Positions 1 to 8,710 of a stretch of 40,486 nucleotides of DNA are shown here, piece by piece (position 1 is the stretch's first letter; every line of letters starts with the position of its first letter). The translations under genes were made by a program, and so were the position numbers. Source of the DNA: Chloroflexota bacterium (lineage in GTDB: Bacteria; Chloroflexota; Anaerolineae; Promineifilales; Promineifilaceae); assembly GCA_018004935.1 (NCBI GenBank), contig JAGNBF010000070.1, positions 1 through 40,486 of the forward strand, written 5' to 3'. The notes below the pieces were generated by a model, which saw only the letters and a program-made list of their open reading frames with translations, did not search any database and was not told the origin of the DNA.

Positions 1-1980
1 CTTGTTTACCGTTGGTGGCGGGCCGGACGCCCAGGGCGTCAGCGGTTGCGCCGCCAGTGGATTTCCCGGTGGACGTTATGGCAGGCTCGTTTCTGGCTGG
101 CCCTACGCCGCCCCCAACCCCCCTTGATGGCCATTGTGGCTCCCTCGGCCCCCCGCCCGGAAACTATGGCTGTGGGCATGCGCCCGGCCCGGTTGGTTGC
201 TACTCTTCTTACCATTAATGTGGTTTTGGTGGGGTTGAGTTTTATGGTCAACCAGTTGAATGCTCAGGGAACACCGACCCCTAATCACCTGGCCGGTTTT
301 ACTGCCGTTCCCCCCACCCCTACCCAGGCCAATGTGACCCCAGACGCGGCCGCGCCCCCCCCGGATATGGCCGTAGCCGCCAATCGTATCAAACCCACCG
401 TAACTCCCTGGCCCTTGCCCGACCCCCTCGCTCTGGGAGGCTCCATCGTTTTTACCCGACGGAGCAATGGTAATAGTGACATCTACGCCCTGACCATCGG
501 CCAGCCTGGCCTGATCCGATTGACCAATGACCCGGCGGAAGATCGGGACCCGGTATGGAGTCCTGATGGGCGTATGGTGGCGTTTGCTTCTAATCGCGGC
601 CGCAATTGGGATATCTACATTATCAATTTACAAGAAGGGGAACTCCTCCGCCTCACCAACGACACTGCCTTTGATGGCGGGCCAGCCTGGTCGCCCGATA
701 GCCAGTTCCTTGTGTTTGAATCGTACCGCAGTGGCAACCTCGATTTATTCATCGTAAAAGCAGATGGCTCTGATCTGCCCATCCGCCTGACAGAACACCC
801 GGCCCCGGACTATTCACCCCATTGGGGGCCGGATGGCCGCCATATCGCCTTCACCAGTTGGCGCAGTGGCAACAAAGACATCTACATCATGTCCCTGGAT
901 GCCGTTTCTGACAACCGGGCCGCCAATATCACCAATACACCAGACAAACAAGAAGATAATCCCGTCTTCAGCCCAGACGGGGCCTTTATCAGCTATGATG
1001 ATAACAGCCCTGGCTTTGACCGCATTTCCGCCATTCCGCTGGCCAATTATCAGCCAGATGGTGCCCCCATTACCCTGGGGCAAGGCAAACATGCGACGTG
1101 GTCGCCCAGCGGCCGCGACTTACTCTATGTACACCAGGAACCCACCGAGAGTTTTCTCATTGCTAGTTCTTTTGGTGGATTTGGCGTGACGACCCAGGCC
1201 TACGCCCATCCCGGCGAACTGGACGACCCCAATTGGTCTGCCATTGTTTTGGCGCAACATCTGGAACTGCACGGTTATCTCCGAGAAGTGGCTCAGTCCC
1301 AGGATGCGCCCCTTTTTCTGGAAGCTGTAGCCCAGCCACAACAAAACGGCCCCCCTTATCTGGTATATGAATTACCCATCAACGCCCCATCCCCGTTCCT
1401 GAGTGAACGGGTAGATCAGGCTTTCATGGCCTTACGAGAGCGGATTTTGCGCGAAAGTGGGTGGGATTTCTTGGGGCAAATGGATAATATGTTTGAGCCG
1501 CTGAATACTCCAGCCCTGCCTGGTATGACGGATCGCACCTGGAACAAAGCCGGGCGGGCCTTTGATTTCCGTTATGCCTATGTCTTAACCTTCGATCCGC
1601 AGGTGGAGATTGTGCGCGAAGACTTGGGGGTGCAGGTGTATTGGCACGTTTTTCTGCGTACAACTGCACAGGATGGCACGATGGGTGAACCCTTGCGGGA
1701 TATTCCCTGGGATTTTCGTGCCCGGTATGGGGCTGATCCGCAATATTATGATGAGGGTGGCGTCCGTAAAGAGACGATACCGGCTGGTTATTACCTGGAT
1801 TTCACTTTAATGGCCAGCGATTTTGGTTGGACACGGATCCCCTCAGCCGAGAATTGGCGGGCTTATTTCCCCGGCATTCGCTTCTGGCATTTTGAAAATT
1901 ATCAGGGATTGGATTGGGAACAGGCAATGTTAGAAGTGTATACGGCGGAAGAAATCCTGGCTGTCTTTAACAGGCGATAA
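1..1980 (+). CDS. TolB/PD40-type beta-propeller exported protein (5' end open)
   Basis: The frame is open from base 1, so the true start may lie outside the window. In-frame starts inside are TTG at 46 and ATG at 127 and 178. A hydrophobic segment around bases 190-260 (LVATLLTINVVLVGLSFMV) is a signal anchor or membrane helix. A Pro/Thr-rich linker follows. Then come about five PD40 repeats of the type WSPDGRMVAFASNRGRNWDIY, each with a TolB-like LTND or LTEHP turn. Such blades form a beta-propeller that usually binds protein or peptide partners. The C-terminal 200 residues (from about base 1390) are not a propeller and I do not recognise them. The gene is followed 10 bases later by the M23 lipoprotein, with a GGGGAAAGG ribosome site between, so the two probably form an operon at the cell surface. 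Propeller identity is sure; function is not. Confidence 0.85.
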   Translation, partial: LVYRWWRAGRPGRQRLRRQWISRWTLWQARFWLALRRPQPPLMAIVAPSAPRPETMAVGMRPARLVATLLTINVVLVGLSFMVNQLNAQGTPTPNHLAGFTAVPPTPTQANVTPDAAAPPPDMAVAANRIKPTVTPWPLPDPLALGGSIVFTRRSNGNSDIYALTIGQPGLIRLTNDPAEDRDPVWSPDGRMVAFASNRGRNWDIYIINLQEGELLRLTNDTAFDGGPAWSPDSQFLVFESYRSGNLDLFIVKADGSDLPIRLTEHPAPDYSPHWGPDGRHIAFTSWRSGNKDIYIMSLDAVSDNRAANITNTPDKQEDNPVFSPDGAFISYDDNSPGFDRISAIPLANYQPDGAPITLGQGKHATWSPSGRDLLYVHQEPTESFLIASSFGGFGVTTQAYAHPGELDDPNWSAIVLAQHLELHGYLREVAQSQDAPLFLEAVAQPQQNGPPYLVYELPINAPSPFLSERVDQAFMALRERILRESGWDFLGQMDNMFEPLNTPALPGMTDRTWNKAGRAFDFRYAYVLTFDPQVEIVREDLGVQVYWHVFLRTTAQDGTMGEPLRDIPWDFRARYGADPQYYDEGGVRKETIPAGYYLDFTLMASDFGWTRIPSAENWRAYFPGIRFWHFENYQGLDWEQAMLEVYTAEEILAVFNRR

Positions 1981-1990
1981 GGGGAAAGGT

Positions 1991-3328
1991 ATGGTGTATA
2001 GGCAGGGGCACACAATCAGCCGTTCCCGGTTGATGGGTCTCTTTTTCCTGGTACTTGTTTACAGTTCACTGCTCCTGGTGGCCTGCACACCGGATTTACC
2101 CGAAACACCGCAGGTAACGACAGAAGCCCTGTTCACGCCTACCCCCGGCCCCTCGGCAACACCAAACGAAGGGGGCACGCCTACCCTTACCCCTCCTGTC
2201 CCTACCCAGGCCCTGCCTGATGCTGTGCCATTGCTGGCTTTTACCCCTGTCGCCAATAATCTTCCTCCTGCTAACCCCGAACGCCCGGTCCTGCCGACTT
2301 ACACCCCCTTGCCCTACCCCACCCCCCTCGTTGCCGGTACAGGCGTTCGCCCTGATGAGGTGGTGATATACCGTGCGCCTGATTATGGCCCTACATCGGT
2401 GCCGGAGTTGCGGCCGCCGCCTTATCCTGTGCCCCTGGCGCTCCACCCGGAAGACCATTACGTTCTTATTCGCCCCATTCCCTCGGGTTCCCGTAATTAT
2501 GACCTGGAATGGTACCCCTATGGTAACGATGTTCTGGTTCCCGAGTTTTACCCGTTCCGGGTGCATCATGGTCTGGATTTCCCTAATGAGACAGGGACAC
2601 CGATTCTAGCCGCTGGAAGTGGTACGGTTGTTCATTCTGGCCCACTGCCCAGCCCACGTGACGGTGTGAATTATTATGGTAACACAGTCATTATTCAGCA
2701 TGACTGGCAATGGCGCGGCCAGACTGTATACACTTTGTATGCACATACCCTGGAGTTATTTGTAGCGGTGGGGGATTATGTACGGCAAGGGGATCTTATT
2801 GCCGGGGTGGGTTCATCTGGGGAAGTCAGTGGCCCCCATTTACACCTGGAAGTGCGGCTGGGGCAGAATAATTATTACCGTTCGCGCAATCCTTCGCTGT
2901 GGTTATCGCCTTATGAAGGGTGGGGTATTCTGGCTGGGACTTTTACGGATAGCCGGGGGTTACCCATCCAAAACGGGGTGGTGGTAGTGACTCCTGTCAA
3001 TGAGACGGATCCCATCCGTATTGTTCACACGTACCTGAGTGATTCGGTGACGCCGGATGATTATTGGCAGGAGAATTTTGTGGTGGCCGACTTACCGGCT
3101 GGTCGTTATTTGGTGACGTTGTTTGTGGCGGATCGCAGTTATGAACGAAATGTGGATTTGTTGCCGGGGCGCACTAATTATATTGCGGTTCAGGCGGATA
3201 TCGCTTATAGCGCTCCGCCTACGCCTACTTTTGTGCCCACGCCAGTGCCCCCTATTACTAATACGTTGCCTATTACGGTAACTGGCGGTATTACGAATAC
3301 GGTTCCGATTACGGGAACGTTGCCGTAG
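1991..3328 (+). CDS. M23 (LytM-type) peptidase lipoprotein
   Basis: Lipoprotein signal with lipobox LLVAC (Cys32), then a long Pro/Thr-rich spacer (about residues 35-130), then a peptidase M23 domain. The zinc-site motifs are visible: HHGLD at residues 192-196 and HLH at 283-285, with the usual GTVVHSG, YAH and G(E)VSGPHLHLE blocks between. M23 enzymes cut peptide cross-bridges in peptidoglycan or act as non-catalytic activators; the ligands are present, so activity is plausible. After the domain comes a beta-rich region (about 310-405) resembling a carboxypeptidase-regulatory or Ig-like fold, and the protein ends in a low-complexity Thr/Pro/Ile tail with repeated ITNT and PIT motifs. The ATG start is 8-10 bases behind a purine-rich ribosome site. 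Expected location is the outer face of the cytoplasmic membrane. Confidence 0.9.
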   Translation: MVYRQGHTISRSRLMGLFFLVLVYSSLLLVACTPDLPETPQVTTEALFTPTPGPSATPNEGGTPTLTPPVPTQALPDAVPLLAFTPVANNLPPANPERPVLPTYTPLPYPTPLVAGTGVRPDEVVIYRAPDYGPTSVPELRPPPYPVPLALHPEDHYVLIRPIPSGSRNYDLEWYPYGNDVLVPEFYPFRVHHGLDFPNETGTPILAAGSGTVVHSGPLPSPRDGVNYYGNTVIIQHDWQWRGQTVYTLYAHTLELFVAVGDYVRQGDLIAGVGSSGEVSGPHLHLEVRLGQNNYYRSRNPSLWLSPYEGWGILAGTFTDSRGLPIQNGVVVVTPVNETDPIRIVHTYLSDSVTPDDYWQENFVVADLPAGRYLVTLFVADRSYERNVDLLPGRTNYIAVQADIAYSAPPTPTFVPTPVPPITNTLPITVTGGITNTVPITGTLP

Positions 3329-3389
3329 AGGATGATACTGGTATAGCTTTATGAACGTACGATGTATGGTTTTGTGATACAGCAATTTT

Positions 3390-3508
3390 GGCGTGGTTCA
3401 AAAGTCGGCAAACGGTGCTTAACACTTTGTAGGGCGATTTGGTAAATCGCCCACGAGACGATTTACCAAATCGTCCTACAAATTTGTAAAGTTGACCTGA
3501 ACCATGCC
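3390..3508. repeat. 119-bp MITE-like element (family A), copy 1
   Basis: Differs from 25846-25964 at only one position that I can find. The ends are inverted (GGCGTGGTTCA left, TGAACCATGCC right). It is flanked by a perfect 8-base direct repeat GCAATTTT (3382-3389 and 3509-3516), as expected of a target-site duplication. Inside are two palindromes around GGCGATTTGGTAAATCGCC and CGATTTACCAAATCG. It is too short to code, so it must be mobilised in trans if at all. Confidence 0.85.
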
Positions 3509-3559
3509 GCAATTTTCAATTTGGTTTGCTCCTGGCGTTTGCCGGGTTTTGTTTTCTTG

Positions 3560-3596
3560 AGAGGGTGAACAGCCTGAAAGGCTGTTCTACGGCTAC
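3560..3596 (+). repeat. fragment of the AACAGCCTGAAAGGCTGTT hairpin repeat (family D)
   Basis: Matches the first third of the 98-bp unit seen at 8328-8523. It directly abuts a hairpin-centred repeat. Confidence 0.7.
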
Positions 3597-3720
3597 CCCG
3601 CCCCAGGGCGGGGAACTTTTTTGGGCGCTGTTTTTCGGGGCGGATGCCCCGAAAAACAGCGTTGTCAGGTTTCCCCCTTCCCGACGGGAAGGGGGTGGGG
3701 GGATGGGTTTTTGACTAAAC
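3590..3720. repeat. hairpin-centred GC-rich repeat, variant 1
   Basis: Left arm of the ACCCCGCCCCAGGGCGGGGAAC type and right arm of the CCCTTCCCGACGGGAAGGGGG type flank a perfect 16-bp hairpin at 3626-3661 (CGCTGTTTTTCGGGGC, loop GGAT). Related copies keep the arms but have different central hairpins. Confidence 0.75.
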
Positions 3721-3765
3721 CGACTGAGGCGTTGTGTAGAGCTGACTTGAACCATGCCGTATTTT

Positions 3766-3835
3766 TTCAATAAAGCGTGGTGAAGTTGGTTGAGCCTGTC
3801 GAAACCAACGGCCTTCGACCTGCTAGGGCAAAATT
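3766..3835 (+). repeat. GTTGAGCCTGTCGAAACC repeat (family E), partial
   Basis: Shares CAATAAAG(T/C)GTGGTGAAGTTGG and the following GAGCCTGTCGAAACCAACG with 25992-26090 and 38029-38104. The right end is truncated and runs into the end of the QueA-like gene. Confidence 0.6.
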
Positions 3836-4911
3836 AGATGCAAATCGCCGAATTCGTGCCAGAGGTAACGCTCTTGGAGCGCGGCCGCGTAGGTGTGGTG
3901 GAGATGTTCGCGGCCGCAAATTGCTTCTAGCATCATCAGGTGGGTGGCACAAGGTTCATGCAGGCCCGTGAGCAACCCATTGACGGCCCGTACCCCCCTC
4001 TCGGGGGTGAGAAACAGATTGGTGTAGCCAGTTCCGCCATAGGTGTATGCATTTTCATCGGTTACTGTTTCCAGGGCGCGGACGGCGGTGGTGCCTACAG
4101 CAATAATTCTGCGGCCGCTGGAACGAGCGGCATTGACCAGACGGGCTGTTTCACCGGAAACTCGATAATACTCCTCATAAGGTTTTTCGTTGTCTTCCAG
4201 ACTGGCAACACCGGTGTGTAAGAGTAGGGGGGCGATTTGTACCCCTTGAGCGACTAACCGGGTAATTAGTTCTGGGGTAAAGGCACGCCCTGCCGAAGGC
4301 ATCTCGGCACTACCCGGCTCCGTGACATACACTGTTTGATAATAATTCAGGGGCCAGGATTCGGGTACGTAGTAGTAGCGAATGGGGGTTCCGTGCCGGT
4401 TCAGGTAGCTGATCAGGTCGTCTGGTTTTTCCAGGCGTAAACTGGCTAACCACAATCGTTTGCTCCCGTTGTAGGGTGTGTGCAAGAGGAGTGAAGCACC
4501 GCCGGGTAGGGCATAGGTTTCATGGGCAATGGCGTCAAAGAAGGGTTTGGTCAGGCCATTAGCGGAGGGCGAACCGCTTGCGGCCGCGGCTCCTTCTACC
4601 ATCTGGCGCACTTCTACCGCCCATAGATCACCGGGTAGGTGGGTGGAAAGGTGAATCTTCATTTCTGTGCCATCAACACGAGTCGCTGGAATGGCGGCAT
4701 TGAGGGTGCCGCTGGTATTGATTACCAGAACATCACCTGCCTGCAAAAATCGGGGTAGATCATAAAAATGGGTGTGGTGAATCTGATGGTTGCGGGCATA
4801 AGAAACCAGCAAACGAACACCATCGCGACTCAATCCCCGGGCTTCGGCCGGAGCGTTGGCTTCCAGTTCGGGGGGAAGGGTGAAATCAAGTTTGGTCATG
4901 GTTGTAAACAT
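3823..4911 (-). CDS. queA: QueA-like S-adenosylmethionine:tRNA ribosyltransferase-isomerase
   Basis: 362 residues. QueA transfers and isomerises the ribosyl group of SAM onto 7-aminomethyl-7-deazaguanine at tRNA position 34, giving epoxyqueuosine. Family landmarks are the N-terminal FTLPPELEA followed by PAEARGLSRDGVRLLV, the VLVINTSGTLNAAIPA block, VGTTAVRALETV, and near the end TNLFLTPE followed by VNGLLTGLHEP. The sequence is closest to the divergent QueA-like form rather than the classic enterobacterial one, so substrate identity is less sure than family. The frame could start at 4968, but the extra N-terminus is not family-like; ATG 4911 or 4899 (MTKLDF) fits better. No strong ribosome site decides between them. 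No other queuosine gene is in the window. The SDR gene upstream on the same strand is separated by a repeat element. Confidence 0.85.
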   Translation of the reverse strand: MFTTMTKLDFTLPPELEANAPAEARGLSRDGVRLLVSYARNHQIHHTHFYDLPRFLQAGDVLVINTSGTLNAAIPATRVDGTEMKIHLSTHLPGDLWAVEVRQMVEGAAAASGSPSANGLTKPFFDAIAHETYALPGGASLLLHTPYNGSKRLWLASLRLEKPDDLISYLNRHGTPIRYYYVPESWPLNYYQTVYVTEPGSAEMPSAGRAFTPELITRLVAQGVQIAPLLLHTGVASLEDNEKPYEEYYRVSGETARLVNAARSSGRRIIAVGTTAVRALETVTDENAYTYGGTGYTNLFLTPERGVRAVNGLLTGLHEPCATHLMMLEAICGREHLHHTYAAALQERYLWHEFGDLHLILP

Positions 4912-4984
4912 GGGATACCTATGGGTAGGGGAATAAGCAGAGAACAGGGACTGTGGCCCATTAACCATTGATCCGTTTTCCTAA

Positions 4985-5140
4985 TGGGTGTGTTTCATTT
5001 CGGTTGAGAGGAAGAAAATAATTAATGGGTGAATTTGTGAATTGTTGAATGATTAACGAGGGAAGCGTCTACCGCTTCATTAACAGTTCAACAAATCAAC
5101 AGTTCAACAGTTAATTATTCAACTCATTTGAAACACACCC
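4985..5140. repeat. MITE-like element (family G), copy 1
   Basis: Inverted ends TGGGTGTGTTTC and GAAACACACCC. An inverted copy sits at 22109-22273. The flanks TTTTCCTAA and TTTTCCAA look like a target duplication decayed by one base. It lies between the SDR and QueA-like genes. Confidence 0.75.
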
Positions 5141-5154
5141 TTTTCCAATTCCCT

Positions 5155-5838
5155 TTATATCTCTCTGGCAACGTAGCGGCCGCTGGCGAGTTGACCTTGC
5201 AGAAGGGTGATGAAGCCCGGGACGCTGGTTTCTGGCAGGGGGCGGTCACTGATGTCTTCACCGGGGAAGGCGTCCTGGTGCATTTGGGTTTGCATGTCGC
5301 CCGGGTCTACCCAGTAAACGTGCCAGTCAGGGTTTTCTTCGGCCAGGATGGCCGAGAGTTGTTCCAGGGCGGCTTTGCTGGAGCCGTACCCTCCCCAGCC
5401 GGGATAAGGTTCCGCGGCCGCGTCGCTGGTGACATTGATGATGATGACTTCTTTTTTGAGGTGCGGCCGCAGGGTCTGAATTATGCCCAGCGGCCCTAAT
5501 ACATTGTTACGATAAACATCGGCTAACACAGCCAAGGGGTAGGCCAGGAGTTCTGGTTGTGGACTGGGGCCGAGTATCCCGGCATTGTTAATTAACGCAT
5601 CCACCCCCCCCTCTGCTGAGGCCGCTACCGCTAAGGCCCGCCGGTGGGCTGGGTCGGTGACATCACCAGCAATGGCGGTAACGCAGGTGAGGGCGGCCAG
5701 TTCATCATGAACAGATTGCAATGCGGCCGCGCCACGAGCGTTGAGAATGAGATGCCAGCCATCATGGGCTAACTGTCGCGCCAGGGCTAATCCCAAACCA
5801 CGAGAAGCCCCGGTAATAAGAGCCGTTTTAGGAGTCAT
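5155..5838 (-). CDS. short-chain dehydrogenase/reductase
   Basis: 227 residues. Classical SDR fold: dinucleotide motif TGASRGLG at residues 9-16, INNAG in the middle, and the catalytic Ser-Tyr-Lys set in NVTSDAA and YGSSKAALE. NAD(P)H-dependent reduction or oxidation of an unknown carbonyl or alcohol; substrate cannot be read from the sequence. The frame extends to 5970, but that part is translated from the family C repeat (5894-6003). ATG 5838 is preceded by GAGGAAAAAAAC, a good ribosome site, and begins at the normal SDR N-terminus (MTPKTALITG). Confidence 0.9.
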   Translation of the reverse strand: MTPKTALITGASRGLGLALARQLAHDGWHLILNARGAAALQSVHDELAALTCVTAIAGDVTDPAHRRALAVAASAEGGVDALINNAGILGPSPQPELLAYPLAVLADVYRNNVLGPLGIIQTLRPHLKKEVIIINVTSDAAAEPYPGWGGYGSSKAALEQLSAILAEENPDWHVYWVDPGDMQTQMHQDAFPGEDISDRPLPETSVPGFITLLQGQLASGRYVAREI

Positions 5839-5893
5839 GTTTTTTTCCTCAGGAAGCAATAATTTGTAACGACTAAGTGAGTGTCTAAAAATA

Positions 5894-6003
5894 GGTTCTT
5901 GGGGATTTCGCGGGGTACGGGCAACCCTCGTGGTTGCCCCCCACTGGGCAGGCACAAGAGTGCCCTTCATAGGGTGTCAATCCCTTGAATTCCTAAAGAG
6001 TCC
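5894..6003 (+). repeat. family C (ISL3-like ends) MITE, copy 1
   Basis: Core GGGGTACGGGCAACCCTCGT with a terminal inverted repeat pair GGTTCTTGGGGATTTCG and CTTGAATTCCTAAAGAGTCC. No target duplication is visible for this copy. It lies directly upstream of the SDR start. Confidence 0.75.
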
Positions 6004-6205
6004 GTTCTTTTTTTGCCAGCGATAAGGATGAAGTGTGGGAGAGACAGTGTCGCAGGGGTATGTCTGGGGAGGTGGAGCCTTCATCTTGATAAAGTGTAGA
6101 TTACCAGCGGTACGGGCGCATCAGACAAGGGGGCAGGTCACAGTGATCTTTAGGACAGGTGAAGGGGGCAAGGGTAAGGATAAGAAAAACGACGTAGTTA
6201 TTAAC

Positions 6206-6284
6206 TTGAGTTTAGAGTTCAGAGCCAGAGCTAGAGGGTTTTCCAGAGTAATTTCCTCTCGCTCTCTCCTCTCGTTCTATACTG
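6206..6284 (+). repeat. 81-bp AGTTTAGAG element (family H), diverged copy
   Basis: Nearly identical over about 70 bases to 25390-25470 (GAGTTCAGAGCCAGAGCTAG and following). The right terminus has drifted (TTCTATACTG instead of CTCTAAACTCCA). Confidence 0.75.
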
Positions 6285-6351
6285 TCAAAGGGCATAATCT
6301 GACATTTTTTCGCCCTGTCGCCGTCTCACTTTAGTGTCGTGTTGGGTTTAT

Positions 6352-6505
6352 CTAAGGCCACCCCCACCCCTAACCCCGCCCCCAGGGGCGGGGAACTATT
6401 TTCGGCGCGGTTTGGCGAGCGTCCGCTCGCCAAACCGCGCCGGTAGGTTTCTCCCCTTCCCTCTGGGATCGAAGGGGGATGGGTCTTCAGTCCAAACCTA
6501 CCAAT
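6352..6505. repeat. hairpin-centred GC-rich repeat, variant 2
   Basis: Conserved arms CCCCACCCCTAACCCCGCCC and CCCCTTCCCTCTGGG flank a perfect 18-bp hairpin at 6403-6442 (arm CGGCGCGGTTTGGCGAGC, loop GTCC) that differs from the central hairpin of every other copy. Confidence 0.8.
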
Positions 6506-6583
6506 CTGTTGCCGCTAACAAAATGTCACTTTATGACCGTGATAAGTATAAACTCCAGTATTAAGTAATCGTTCAAAAATAAC

Positions 6584-6633
6584 TTGGGTGGCGCGGTCAG
6601 GAGAGCGGCCCCAGCAAATATTCAATTTATTTA
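6584..6633 (+). repeat. GCGGTCAGGAGA repeat (family J), copy 1
   Basis: TGG(G)TGGCGCGGTCAGGAGA and following bases up to CAATTTATTTA match 37961-38012 with scattered differences. A fragment is also at 13809-13833. Confidence 0.6.
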
Positions 6634-6703
6634 GGGTCTTTGGGGTTTTGTGGGGTACGGTCAACCCTTGTGGTTGCCCCACACGGGGCAGGCACAAGGC
6701 CAG
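6634..6703 (+). repeat. family C MITE, truncated copy 2
   Basis: Left end GGGTCTTTGGGGTTTTG and the core are present; the right third is missing and the sequence changes just before the 3' end of the propeller gene. Confidence 0.7.
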
Positions 6704-6721
6704 CTTCGACGGCCCATTTTC

Positions 6722-8119
6722 TTACTGCTGGCTCCAAAAAGCCATAACCCCTTCGGCCAGTGGGCGTGGCAATGAACCATCTAGAGGGGCAATGAGGAGA
6801 TATGGATCACCTTCCTTATCCAGGGCGGGTAATACCAGGGCATCACTCGTGGGTGACCAGAGACTATGGCTTAAGGCGTATTGGTCAAAAAAGGGTAAAA
6901 ATTGGGTCAAAAACAGGTCGGTGGGGGCGAATTGGAGAAGGATGCGCCGTTGGCCGGTTGCTACGTTGACCACACGCAATTCTAGCTGTAGCTCGTCATG
7001 CTGAAGTTGCGGCCGCGCCCACACCCCTTTCCCTGGCAGTTGCACCTCATCTTCCATCTGGGTACTGGGAAATGTCAGGTAAGCAATCGCCTGGCCATCC
7101 GGCGACCAGAAAAAGGCGAACACTGGCCCCGTATCTAATTCTTGCACCGCACCGGTTGTGGCGGTCATAAGGCGCAAGGGACCAAACGAGACATCTTCCC
7201 GGTTCATGGGACTGGTAAAGGCCAGTTGTTCGGCAACCGGACTCCAGCTCAGGGCAACAAACCCTTGATGTTGTACTGAAACTTCTTCCTGGGTTTCTCG
7301 ATCCTGGATAACCAGGCGATGCTGGTTGTTGGCAACAGATCCATAAGCCAGGTACCGTCCTGTGGCCGAAAGCCCGGGCGACTGGAAATATCCCGGTTCG
7401 GCCAGATTGACCGCATCAGCATTTCCGGCAGTATCCATGAGGGTTAACCTGGCCCCATTCCCGGTCACGCCAGAATGGACAAACAGTTGTAGTCCATCAT
7501 TCAACCAATCCCAGTAAAAAGGGGACCCGGTAGAAACTAAGGTATTGGTTGTGGAGCCATCGGCGTTGGCGAGATGGAGTGCCGATCCCTCTTCCTCATG
7601 GCCCGCCAGAAAGCTGACCTGTTGGCCGTTGGGCGACCAGTAGAGGTAGATGGGGTAGTTAGATGAATTACGGTACAGTTCGATTTGTGGGGAGTCGGCC
7701 ACATCTTCGAGAACAAAAACGCCGCCCCCCTGGCGATTACCAGCAATGGCGGCCAGATGTTGCCCGTCTGGGGACCAGGCGGGGAATTGGAAGCGTAGAT
7801 TACCCTCGGTAATCTGGCGAGCATCCTGGCCATCGGGGGCGATGGTGATAATCTGGCCGTCGGCGTCTATGTAAACGATGCGGTTTACGCTGAGGGAGTT
7901 ATCGTTGAGAGGGGGTGATGTATCGGGGAGAAGGTTGGTTTCTTCTAGGGGAATAGCCTGGGGAGGAAGGGTGTTTTCCTCGGCTACCCGTGTGGGGCTG
8001 ATCTGACGTATGGTGATGAGCGCGGCCGCGGCCGCGAACACACCTACACAGGCCATCAGCCCCAATCCTGCCAGACCACAGCCTAGCACCCATATCCAGG
8101 TTTGTTTGTTTTGTCCCAT
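6722..8119 (-). CDS. membrane-anchored TolB/PD40-like beta-propeller protein
   Basis: 465 residues. The N-terminus (MGQNKQTWIWVLGCGLAGLG and on to about residue 40) is a single membrane helix or uncleaved signal. It is followed by propeller blades with WSPDGQHLAAIAG, WSPNGQQVSFLAG, WSPVAEQLAFTS, WSPDGQAIAYLTF and a final WSPTSDALVLPAL, that is at least five PD40 repeats. The related gene at the left edge of the window has the same architecture but a different C-terminal part. Start ATG 8119 is preceded by AAGGGGG. No enzyme motif is visible; a role in binding or scaffolding at the membrane is inference. The gene stands alone between repeat-rich spacers. Confidence 0.85.
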   Translation of the reverse strand: MGQNKQTWIWVLGCGLAGLGLMACVGVFAAAAALITIRQISPTRVAEENTLPPQAIPLEETNLLPDTSPPLNDNSLSVNRIVYIDADGQIITIAPDGQDARQITEGNLRFQFPAWSPDGQHLAAIAGNRQGGGVFVLEDVADSPQIELYRNSSNYPIYLYWSPNGQQVSFLAGHEEEGSALHLANADGSTTNTLVSTGSPFYWDWLNDGLQLFVHSGVTGNGARLTLMDTAGNADAVNLAEPGYFQSPGLSATGRYLAYGSVANNQHRLVIQDRETQEEVSVQHQGFVALSWSPVAEQLAFTSPMNREDVSFGPLRLMTATTGAVQELDTGPVFAFFWSPDGQAIAYLTFPSTQMEDEVQLPGKGVWARPQLQHDELQLELRVVNVATGQRRILLQFAPTDLFLTQFLPFFDQYALSHSLWSPTSDALVLPALDKEGDPYLLIAPLDGSLPRPLAEGVMAFWSQQ

Positions 8120-8327
8120 TGGTAACCCCCTTGACAGCAGTTCTCAATTTGAACGATAAACGTTCCGTCATCCGCCCGGCGGTCAACTGGACATAGTACG
8201 GCCTTTCCAGGCTGGCGCTCTCTATACAGGTGGAGTACGACTATGTCTGAGCTTGTCGCAGGCGGAGCCGGGCTTCGGCAAGCTCAGCCCTGGAGGACGT
8301 GTATCGTTACGCCCATTTTTTTCTCGA

Positions 8328-8523
8328 GAGGTCGAACAGCCTGAAAGGCTGTTCGACGGGTTGGACCATTTTTCGAGCATGCTTTTGGCGGGCAACGGTT
8401 TTAACCGTTGGCTAAACTGAGAATTGAGGTCGAACAGCCTGAAAGGCTGTTCTACGGGTTGGGCCATTTTTCGAGCATGCTTTTGGCGGGCAACGGTTTT
8501 AACCGCTGGCTAAACTGAGAATG
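8328..8523 (+). repeat. tandem pair of 98-bp units (family D)
   Basis: Two head-to-tail units beginning at 8328 and 8426, almost identical. Each contains two palindromes: CGAACAGCCTGAAAGGCTGTT and CAACGGTTTTAACCGTTGG. In the second unit CCGTTGG has become CCGCTGG. Single or broken units occur near 3560, 16161 and 36289. Confidence 0.85.
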
Positions 8524-8710
8524 GCTGTTTCATTAATGACAGCATGGATGATTTTGCTTTGTTAGGCATGATAATAATTGTGGGGCAAAAATCACAGCAA
8601 GCAATCGTTTTTGTTCATTTCCTTAATTTGGGTGGCATGGTGGGGAGACCGGTCACAGCGATTATCTGGTCATGCAGAGATTTGACGCACACCTCTACCG
8701 CTGGCGGCAC

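Larger units (their letters stand above)
3329..3822. other. intergenic stretch filled with short repeats
   Basis: No gene is supported here. It holds the 119-bp element (3390-3508), a fragment of the GAACAGCCTGAAAGGCTGTTC repeat (3560-3596), a hairpin-centred GC-rich repeat (about 3590-3720) and the start of a GTTGAGCCTGTCGAAACC repeat (about 3766-3835). Short open frames here are made of repeat sequence. Confidence 0.8.
5839..6721. other. 880-base intergenic region made of repeats
   Basis: No gene supported. From left to right: family C element (5894-6003), a weakly structured stretch, the AGTTTAGAG element (6206-6284), hairpin-centred repeat variant 2 (about 6352-6505), a shared AACAAAATGTCACTTTATGACC motif (6511-6545), the GCGGTCAGGAGA repeat (6584-6633) and a truncated family C copy (6634-6703). 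A 99-codon open frame at 6035-6334 has no recognisable protein character. Confidence 0.8.

Noticed and set aside
3777-3971. Small open frames on the plus strand over the QueA-like gene and its repeats
   Set aside because: Antisense shadows of the gene or repeat translation.
5839-5970. N-terminal extension of the SDR
   Set aside because: Partly encoded by the family C element; a good ribosome site and the normal SDR start are at 5838.
6035-6334. 99-codon open frame
   Set aside because: No domain, odd composition, crosses a repeat element.
8022-8035. GCGGCCGC repeats as cloning-vector NotI sites
   Set aside because: They occur many times inside natural genes in different frames and no vector sequence is present.
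8328-8523. Tandem 98-bp units as a CRISPR array
   Set aside because: Only two units, direct and nearly identical over the full length with no unique spacers, and no cas genes.
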